From Motilibacter peucedani (lineage in GTDB: Bacteria; Actinomycetota; Actinomycetes; Motilibacterales; Motilibacteraceae): 64,000 nucleotides of DNA. The DNA lies in the NCBI RefSeq assembly GCF_003634695.1, contig NZ_RBWV01000012.1, positions 368,729 through 432,728 on the forward strand, read 5' to 3'. Within the stretch, counting starts at the first letter, position 1. Each line of letters opens with the position of its first letter. Below are positions 58,431 through 64,000 of this stretch, piece after piece. The position numbers and the translations under genes were made by a program. Below the pieces are notes generated by a model. The model did not search any database, was not told the origin of the DNA, and was given only the letters and a program-made list of their open reading frames with translations.

Positions 58431-59192
58431 GTGCCGGACCCGCAGCGCGCCCGCCCCGACCGCAGCCGAGTCCGCACGGCCGTCGTCTGGGACGTGCTGC
58501 GCGGCGTCCTCGCGGGCGGGCGCCCGCTCTCGGTCGTCGACGCCGGTGGCGGCACCGGCGGCTTCGCCGTCCCGCTGGCCGAGCTGGGCCACGACATCAC
58601 CGTGGTCGACCCGAGCCCTGACGCGCTGGCCGCTCTCGAGCGCCGCCTCGCCGACGTCGAGGCCGAGGGCCGACCCGTCCGGGGCAGCGTCCGGGCCGTG
58701 CAGGGCGACGTCGCGGGCCTGCTCGAGGTGGTCGAGCCCGCTGCCGCCGACCTCGTCCTCTGCCACGGTGTGCTCGAGTTCGTCGACGACCCGGTCGAGG
58801 CGCTGGGCGCGGTGGCCCGCTGCCTGCGCCCCGGCGGCTCGCTCAGCCTGCTCGCCGCCAACCGCTCCGCCGTCGTCCTCTCGCGCGCCGTCGCCGGGCG
58901 CTTCGCCGAGGCGCGCCACGCCCTCGACGACCCGTCCGGCCGCTGGGGCGAGCGCGACCCCGTGCCCCGCCGCTTCACCCGCACCCAGCTCGAGCAGCTG
59001 CTCGGCGACGCCGGGTTCGCGGTCGCGGCGGTCCACGGCGTCCGGGTCTTCGCCGACCTCGTGCCCGGTGCGCTCGTCGACGGCGAGCCCGGTGCGGTCG
59101 ACGCGCTGCTCGCGCTCGAGGCCGCCGCTGCCGCGGAGCCTGCGTTCCAGGCGGTCGCGACCCAGCTGCACGTGCTCGCCACGCTGGGCTGA
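58431..59192 (+). CDS. Class I SAM-dependent methyltransferase (SmtA-like)
   Basis: A 253-aa methyltransferase. VVDAGGGTGGFAVPLAELGH near residue 34 is motif I, VVDPSPDALAALERRL motif II, VLCHGVLEFVDDP near 105 the motif IV region and LRPGGSLSLLAANRSAVVLS motif V. It resembles the CmoA/SmtA-like group. The methyl acceptor is unknown. It lies between two DNA polymerase genes, which is common in actinomycetes, but a role in repair is not shown. Confidence 0.82.
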   Translation: MPDPQRARPDRSRVRTAVVWDVLRGVLAGGRPLSVVDAGGGTGGFAVPLAELGHDITVVDPSPDALAALERRLADVEAEGRPVRGSVRAVQGDVAGLLEVVEPAAADLVLCHGVLEFVDDPVEALGAVARCLRPGGSLSLLAANRSAVVLSRAVAGRFAEARHALDDPSGRWGERDPVPRRFTRTQLEQLLGDAGFAVAAVHGVRVFADLVPGALVDGEPGAVDALLALEAAAAAEPAFQAVATQLHVLATLG

Positions 59193-59261
59193 GCCCGCGC
59201 CTCCGGGCGCCGGAGCCCGAGGCGTGCGCCCTGACCCGTGCTGCCCCGGGCGAGGTCCCCG

Positions 59262-60566
59262 GTGAGCGCCGTGCTCGAGCCGACCGCCGACGACAGCGGC
59301 TGCACCCTGCTGCACGTCGACATGGACGCGTTCTACGCGTCGGTGTCGCTGCGCGAGCGCCCCGAGCTGCAGGGCACCCCGGTCGTGGTCGGCGGCAACG
59401 GCACCCGCGGGGTGGTGCTCTCGGCCACCTACGAGGCGCGGGCCTACGGCGTGCGCTCGGCGATGCCCACCACCCGGGCGCGCCGCCTCTGCCCGCAGGC
59501 GACGTTCCTGGCGCCCGACTTCGAGGCCTACACCCGCGTCTCGGCCGGGGTGATGGAGCTGTTCCGCACGGTCACCCCGCTGGTCGAGCCGCTCTCGCTC
59601 GACGAGGCGTTCCTCGACGTGGGCGGCGCGGTGCGCCGGCTGGGCCGCCCGGCCCGGATCGCCCAGCTCCTGCGCGACCGCGTCGCCGACGAGCAGGGCA
59701 TCACCTGCTCGGTCGGGGTGGCGCCGAGCAAGCTGGTCGCCAAGCTCGCCTCGACCGCCTCCAAGCCCGACGGCCTGCTCGTCGTGCCCGCCGACAGCGT
59801 GCTCGCGTTCCTGCACCCGCTTCCGGTCTCGGCGCTGTGGGGGGTCGGCGAGAAGACCGCCGAGGTGCTCGGACGGCTGGGGCTGCGTACGGTCGGCGAC
59901 CTCGCGCACGTGCCTGCCCACACGCTGCGCCGTGCGCTCGGGCCGGGTGCGGGTGCCGCGCTGCACGCGATGGCCTGGGGCCGCGACTCCCGGCGCGTGA
60001 CCCCGCTCGAGCCCGAGCGCAGCACCGGCGCCGAGGAGACGTTCTCCCGCGACGTCGACGACCCGCGCGCGATCCACCGCGAGCTGCTCCGGCTCTCGCA
60101 GCGCACCGCCGAGCGCCTGCGGCTCGCCGGCCACGTCGGCCGCACCGTCGTGGTCAAGGTGCGGTTCTCCGACTTCACCACGATCACCCGGTCGCGCACG
60201 CTGCGCGAGTCGACCGACGTGGCGCAGGAGATCTACGCGACCGCCCGGGGGCTCTTCGACGGGCTGGGGCTGCAGCGCGCCCGCATCCGGCTGGTCGGCG
60301 TACGCGTCGAGGGCCTCGCCGAGCTCGAGCGCACTCCCCGCCAGCTCGCGCTCGACGAGCGGGCGACCGGCTGGCGCGACGCCGAGCGGGCGGCCGACCG
60401 GGCGGCCGCGCGGTTCGGCAGCGGCGCCGTACGCCCCGCGACCCTGGTCCGCACCACCTCGGGCGAGCCGGACGACCGCGGCGGCCGCGACGACGCCTCC
60501 GCCCGCGACCACCCCTTCGTCCGCACCCGCCAGGACCCGTCCACCCGCGCCGGGCGGCCCGCCTGA
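59262..60566 (+). CDS. dinB: DNA polymerase IV (Y family)
   Basis: A 434-aa translesion polymerase. HVDMDAFYASVSL near residue 15 and VEPLSLDEAFLDVGGA near 108 carry the catalytic acidic residues; CSVGVAPSKLVAKLAST near 150 and LWGVGEKTAEVLGRLGL near 195 (helix-hairpin-helix) follow, then the little-finger domain. The C-terminal 60 residues are Arg/Asp-rich with no clear clamp-binding motif. GTG at 59262 with GAGG upstream is preferred to the GTG at 59238. It ends the mutagenesis cluster. Confidence 0.9.
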   Translation: MSAVLEPTADDSGCTLLHVDMDAFYASVSLRERPELQGTPVVVGGNGTRGVVLSATYEARAYGVRSAMPTTRARRLCPQATFLAPDFEAYTRVSAGVMELFRTVTPLVEPLSLDEAFLDVGGAVRRLGRPARIAQLLRDRVADEQGITCSVGVAPSKLVAKLASTASKPDGLLVVPADSVLAFLHPLPVSALWGVGEKTAEVLGRLGLRTVGDLAHVPAHTLRRALGPGAGAALHAMAWGRDSRRVTPLEPERSTGAEETFSRDVDDPRAIHRELLRLSQRTAERLRLAGHVGRTVVVKVRFSDFTTITRSRTLRESTDVAQEIYATARGLFDGLGLQRARIRLVGVRVEGLAELERTPRQLALDERATGWRDAERAADRAAARFGSGAVRPATLVRTTSGEPDDRGGRDDASARDHPFVRTRQDPSTRAGRPA

Positions 60567-60664
60567 CGCCTCCTCGCCGACGGCTGGACGCCGCCCCGCC
60601 GGCGCGCCTGCAGGGGCGTTCACCGACGGCCCGGCGCGGGTACCTGCGCACGAGTAGGTCACAG

Positions 60665-60706
60665 TTGGGGTTGTGGGTTTCCCACTGCGCGAACCCCACC
60701 TATCCT
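60665..60706 (+). promoter_or_regulatory. Promoter with nested palindrome upstream of DUF3040 gene
   Basis: GTGGG-TTT-CCCAC (60673-60685) is nested within TGGGGTT (60666-60672) and AACCCCA (60692-60698). TATCCT (60701-60706) follows as a -10. The palindrome covers the -35 region and has the look of an operator. The TGGG repeats recall MraZ sites, but mraZ is not in view. Confidence 0.5.
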
Positions 60707-60750
60707 GGTAGCACCGCCGCGATGGCGGAGTAGGCGTGGAGGAGGACACC

Positions 60751-61158
60751 GTGCCGCTCTCTGACCACGAGCAACGACTGCTCGAGCAGATGGAGCGCGC
60801 GCTGTACGCGGAGGATCCGAAGTTCGCTTCGGCTCTGCGCGGCAGCGACTTGCGCCGGATGCACCGCCGGCGTGTCCTCAAGGCTGCCGTGGGCGTCTTC
60901 GTCGGCATCGCCCTGCTGCTCACCGGCGTCATCACCAAGGTCATCGCGCTGGGCGTGCTCGGCTCGATCCTGATGATCCTGTCGGCGCTGCTCGCGGTCC
61001 ACAGCTGGCGCCAGATCCCCGGCCCCGACGGCGCGACCCCCGCTGCGCCGGGACGCGCCCCCTCCGGCCCCCGCGGACGCGGTCCGCGCGGCAGCCGCCC
61101 GATCATGCAGCGCATCGAGGACCGCTGGAACCGCCGCCGCGAGGGCAACGGCTTCTAG
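60751..61158 (+). CDS. DUF3040 membrane protein
   Basis: A 135-aa protein. It starts VPLSDHEQRLLEQMERALYAED, the DUF3040 signature, then has two hydrophobic segments (AAVGVFVGIALLLTGVI near residue 45 and GVLGSILMILSALLAV near 68) and a basic Gly/Arg tail. GTG at 60751 with GGAGGA upstream fits the family length better than the GTG at 60736. In actinomycetes the gene usually lies between dinB and the mraZ division cluster. Function unknown. Confidence 0.85.
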   Translation: MPLSDHEQRLLEQMERALYAEDPKFASALRGSDLRRMHRRRVLKAAVGVFVGIALLLTGVITKVIALGVLGSILMILSALLAVHSWRQIPGPDGATPAAPGRAPSGPRGRGPRGSRPIMQRIEDRWNRRREGNGF

Positions 61159-61173
61159 CTCCGGCTCGACACC

Positions 61174-61209
61174 ACGACGGCCGCACCCCACCCGGGGTGC
61201 GGCCGTCGT
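61174..61209 (+). terminator. Perfect 16-bp hairpin after the DUF3040 gene
   Basis: ACGACGGCCGCACCCC (61174-61189) pairs with GGGGTGCGGCCGTCGT (61194-61209) around a four-base loop, 15 nt after the DUF3040 stop. It lacks a T-run and may act in both directions for the convergent transglutaminase gene. The remaining 230 bp to that gene hold no recognisable gene, only GC-rich short repeats. Confidence 0.75.
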
Positions 61210-61442
61210 CGTACGTGCTGGCGCGGCCTGCCCGCCGGCCTCGCCGGACGCGGTGCGGACGAGCGGTAGCAGCTGCGGGTCGGCGGCAGCCGAGGTGCTA
61301 GAGCCGGCCCGCAGGTGCTACCGCCCAGCGCGTCACCGCCCGACCGCCGGGCGCCACCGCCCGGCGGGAGGAGCTGACGACCGGACCGCGAGGTGACCGA
61401 GCCCGCGGCCCGCGCCGGGCACCGCGTGGAGCGGATGGAGCC

Positions 61443-63869
61443 CTACCCCCGCAGGCGGAACAGCTGCCGCGGCCGCAGGCGCGCTGCTGAGTCGCTGACC
61501 GTGCCGGCAGCGCTCGACCACGTGCGCCCCACCGCCGCCCGCACCGACGACCACGTCGAGCGCGGCACCCAGCGGGCGCGGAACCGGTCGGTGGCCTGCG
61601 CGGAGTCGAGCAGGGCGCGGGACACCGCGCGCGCGTCGGCGCTGACGTCGGGCATCGCGGCGCCGCGGGCGGCGAAGCGGGCCCGCTCGTAGGCGGTGAG
61701 CAGCCGGGCGAGGGGCCCGACCTCGGTGAGCGGCAGGCCGGACGCGCGGGCGAGCTGGGCAGCGTACTGGCGGGGTGTCTGCGCACCGCTGCGCCGGCCG
61801 AGCCCGAGGTCGAGGGCCGTGTCGGCGACCTCGTCCCAGGCGGCGCCGACCCCCGCGGCGGTGGCACCGGCGCCCAGGCGGCGACCGCGCAGGCGGCGGC
61901 GGGCGAGCACCGGCAGCAGCCAGAGGGCCAGGACGGCGAGGAGGACGACACCGGCCCGCACCGGCGTCGAGTAGTCGGAGGAGGACCCGCCCGGACCGCC
62001 GCTCGCGGCTGCCGCGCTGGCGAGGCCCGGGTCGCGGTCCTTGGCGCTGGCCGTCGACGAGGCCGAGGTCGCCGAGCTGGACGGCTCGGCGCTCGAGGCC
62101 TTGGCGGCGTCCTCGAGCTCCTTCGCGTTCGCGGCGGTGGCGTAGCCGGGTGTGTCGGTGCTCACGCCGTCGTTGCGGGGCGTCGGCTCGAACCGCAGCC
62201 AGCCGTAGCCCTCGAACCACAGCTCGGGCCAGGCGTGCGCGAGCAGCGTGGTGATCTCGTAGGTCGTCTTGTTGTCGCTGCCGGTGACGCCGTCGCCCGG
62301 GAGGTAGCCGATGGCGAGCCGTGCGGGGATGCCCAGGGCGCGCGAGAGCAGCACCATGGCCGTCGCGTAGTGGACGCAGAAGCCGCTGCGGTTCCGGAGG
62401 AACGACTGGAGCAGCGTCTCCTGGTTGCCCGGCGTCGGCGCGTGCTCGTCGTAGGCGAAGCCCGCGCGCGAGGGGTTGTGGAACCAGTCCTGGAGCGCGA
62501 GCGCCTCGGCGTAGGGACGCTCGTCGCGCGAGGCCGCTGGGCCCACGGCCTCGTCGAGCGCCTCCTGGACGTAGCCCAGGTCGCCGAGCCCGGCCGTGTC
62601 GACGTAGCGGCGCGACGGCTGGCCCGCCTTCCCCGGCTCGGCCGCCTGCACCTTGAGCAGGTCGTCGGCGTCGGGGTCGGGCTCGACCTGGGTGACCTCG
62701 TAGTCCATGTCGGCCGAGGTCTGCCCGCCCTGACCGACGACCTCGTGGAGCTCGTCGTTGCCGGCCCACGTGCCGTCGAGCCCGCTGACGACCTTGGGCG
62801 CGTAGGGCAGCGGCAGGTAGCGCGAGCGGTAGGCCTTGGTGGTCGACACCTGGATCTTGCGCTCCTCGCCGGCCGCGACGACCCAGCCGGACGGGAACAG
62901 CGTGCCGTCGCGGCTGGTCGAGTCGGCCTCGCCGCGTGGGTCGTGCTTCCACGTCGTGCCGGTGAAGGAGCTGAAGACCTCGGTGCGCATGTAGGGCGAC
63001 GCGCCCTGGTCGACGAAGGTGGCGCCGGTCGGCGGCCGGGGGACCGAGACCGTGAAGACCTTGACCTTCTGGCGCGAGCCGAGGTCGCGCGAGAGGTTGA
63101 CGAGCGGGTCGCCGGTGCCGATGCGGCCGTTGGCGCTGGGTCCGCCGCCGCCGAAGCGCAGCGCGTGTCCGTCGAGCCCGGGCACGGCCACGGGGGCGAC
63201 CACGGCCAGGGCCAGCGCGGTGCCGCCGACCCGGCGGCCGACGACGGAGAGCGGGTTGGCCGACTGGGTGCGCGGCCCGCCGAGCAGACGCCCCCACCGG
63301 CCCACGCGGTCGCGGGACTCCGCGAGCAGGAGGCCGAGGTAGGACGCCGCGCCGAGCAGGAACGCCCACCACGGGACGCCGGCGCTCGAGACGGCCCCCG
63401 GGACGGCGTAGACGGCGAGCAGCACGAGCCCCGCGGCCGCAGGACGACGCAGGGTCACCGTCACCACGTCGATCGCCACAGCGACGAGCCCGAGCCCGCC
63501 GACCGCCAGCAGCGCGAAGCCGGGCGTGACGGGTACGGGTGCGGCGTAGTTGTCGACGTCGGAGACGCCGCTCTGCAGCACGTCGCCGAGCGCGCGCAGG
63601 GCGCCGGCCGAGGGCAGCAGCCCGAACGGAGCGGCGTCGCGGGCGCGGTAGGCGACCAGCCAGACCAGCAGCACGGCGAGCGAGCCGAGCGGCACGAGGA
63701 CGCGGGGGAGGCCTGCGCGTCGCAGCAGCTCGGCCGCGGCGATGACCAGCACGACCGTGAAGGCGACCGGCACCATCCAGGCGCGCGAGTCGTAGACCGG
63801 CCACAGCGAGGTGGCCGCGCACAGCAGCGCGACCGTCTCGGCGACCACGAGCACCAGCCGGTCCCTCAT
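61443..63869 (-). CDS. Transglutaminase-like membrane protein (TgpA family)
   Basis: An 808-aa membrane protein. About six N-terminal helices (residues 5-230) lead to an extracytoplasmic transglutaminase-like domain with the catalytic Cys in RSGFCVHYATAMVLL near residue 498, His in LLAHAWPELWFEG near 543 and an acidic partner in GWLRFEPTP near 556. A Ser/Ala-rich linker, one more helix (AGVVLLAVLALWLLPVL near 650) and a DUF4129-type cytoplasmic tail follow. ATG 63869 has GGAGGAG upstream and overlaps the stop of the DUF58 gene. These proteins usually travel with DUF58 and a MoxR ATPase. Confidence 0.88.
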   Translation of the reverse strand: MRDRLVLVVAETVALLCAATSLWPVYDSRAWMVPVAFTVVLVIAAAELLRRAGLPRVLVPLGSLAVLLVWLVAYRARDAAPFGLLPSAGALRALGDVLQSGVSDVDNYAAPVPVTPGFALLAVGGLGLVAVAIDVVTVTLRRPAAAGLVLLAVYAVPGAVSSAGVPWWAFLLGAASYLGLLLAESRDRVGRWGRLLGGPRTQSANPLSVVGRRVGGTALALAVVAPVAVPGLDGHALRFGGGGPSANGRIGTGDPLVNLSRDLGSRQKVKVFTVSVPRPPTGATFVDQGASPYMRTEVFSSFTGTTWKHDPRGEADSTSRDGTLFPSGWVVAAGEERKIQVSTTKAYRSRYLPLPYAPKVVSGLDGTWAGNDELHEVVGQGGQTSADMDYEVTQVEPDPDADDLLKVQAAEPGKAGQPSRRYVDTAGLGDLGYVQEALDEAVGPAASRDERPYAEALALQDWFHNPSRAGFAYDEHAPTPGNQETLLQSFLRNRSGFCVHYATAMVLLSRALGIPARLAIGYLPGDGVTGSDNKTTYEITTLLAHAWPELWFEGYGWLRFEPTPRNDGVSTDTPGYATAANAKELEDAAKASSAEPSSSATSASSTASAKDRDPGLASAAAASGGPGGSSSDYSTPVRAGVVLLAVLALWLLPVLARRRLRGRRLGAGATAAGVGAAWDEVADTALDLGLGRRSGAQTPRQYAAQLARASGLPLTEVGPLARLLTAYERARFAARGAAMPDVSADARAVSRALLDSAQATDRFRARWVPRSTWSSVRAAVGRTWSSAAGTVSDSAARLRPRQLFRLRG

Positions 63870-64000
63870 GCAGCTCCTCCAGACGTACGCAGGCCTGCCG
63901 ACCCCGCACCGGCGCCGAGCCCGGCGCCCAGCCGGCCCCATGCTGCGGTGACGGTGTCGCCCGAGGCGATGACCGTGGCCCGCCACCCCGCCGCGCGCAG
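63866..64000 (-). CDS. DUF58-family protein, C-terminal end only
   Basis: The last 44 codons of a gene that begins outside the window. The fragment starts LRAAGWRATVIASGDTVTAA, which fits the end of the von Willebrand-like DUF58 domain, and closes with a Gly/Ala-rich tail. Its TGA overlaps the ATG of the transglutaminase gene. The identification rests mainly on this position and a short match. Confidence 0.6.
   Translation of the reverse strand: MRAAGWRATVIASGDTVTAAWGRLGAGLGAGAGSAGLRTSGGAA

Noticed and set aside
58312..59265. ATG overlapping the dnaE2 stop with Leu-Pro repeats
   Set aside because: The frame overlaps the whole methyltransferase gene and has no recognisable domain after the repeat.
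53999..59323. A 1774-codon open frame on the minus strand opposite dnaE2, the methyltransferase and dinB
   Set aside because: It mirrors the codon pattern of well-recognised genes on the other strand, has no domain, and is the usual antisense artefact of very GC-rich DNA. The same holds for 42396-47792 (minus), 33495-36653 (plus) and 58182-61148 (minus).

Overview
The window is about 64 kb of very GC-rich DNA (roughly three quarters G+C by eye) from an actinomycete. The evidence is the frequent GTG starts, genes that overlap as ATGA or GTGA, a PimB-type phosphatidylinositol-mannoside mannosyltransferase, a PASTA-domain Ser/Thr kinase, an SAV_6107-type HEPN protein and DUF3040. Much of the left and middle keeps the order remembered for Mycobacterium tuberculosis Rv2188c to Rv2172c (pimB, fadD15, SRPBCC, plsC, class II aroG, pknL, Rv2175c, polyprenyl synthase, metF), with lineage-specific inserts. 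The family cannot be fixed from sequence alone. No rRNA, tRNA, CRISPR array, transposase or prophage was seen.

Layout. 0.1-4.8 kb: fatty acid desaturase, DMT/NIPA-like transporter, a small double-CxxC protein, a lipoprotein metallopeptidase and an FhuF-like 2Fe-2S protein. 4.8-11.7 kb: the pimB/fadD15/SRPBCC/glucokinase block. 11.7-14.3 kb: a compact cassette that looks like an undescribed RiPP system: a 25-residue precursor with a perfect Shine-Dalgarno held in a hairpin, an E1-like (ThiF/MoeB) adenylating enzyme with a winged-helix-like N-terminus, and a membrane M50 peptidase with a PqqD-like N-terminus. 14.4-31.4 kb: housekeeping and stress genes (plsC, CDF transporter, ECF sigma factor, NDH-2, a fused ABC exporter, subtilase, class II DAHP synthase, a diguanylate cyclase). 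31.4-37.2 kb: a second, class I DAHP synthase behind what reads as a complete ribosome-mediated attenuator, endonuclease IV, a PknL-type kinase, a LysM lytic transglycosylase and the Rv2175c-type DNA-binding protein. 37.2-53.0 kb: carotenoid genes in two blocks (crtE-crtI-crtB, and a crtD-like gene plus crtA-like/cruF/GT2), separated by metF, a CDP-alcohol phosphatidyltransferase, a GH-A glycosidase, an Lrp regulator, a 2-keto-acid decarboxylase and a GGDEF-EAL protein. 53.2-60.6 kb: an SOS mutagenesis operon (LexA box, DUF6504, HEPN, DnaE2-like polymerase, methyltransferase, DinB). 60.7-64.0 kb: DUF3040 and a TgpA/DUF58 pair that usually flank the mraZ/dcw division cluster, so that cluster probably lies just outside.

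How the parts fit. Two unrelated DAHP synthases feed the shikimate pathway, and the class I one appears to be controlled by translation of a leader peptide with a Phe and a Tyr codon. The carotenoid genes predict an acyclic, hydrated, oxygenated and probably glycosylated pigment, because no lycopene cyclase is present. The mutagenesis operon has one consensus LexA site over its promoter. Nine GTG-initiated reading frames are preceded 6-8 nt upstream by a TANNNT hexamer (mostly TAG-type), which indicates that leaderless transcription is common here.
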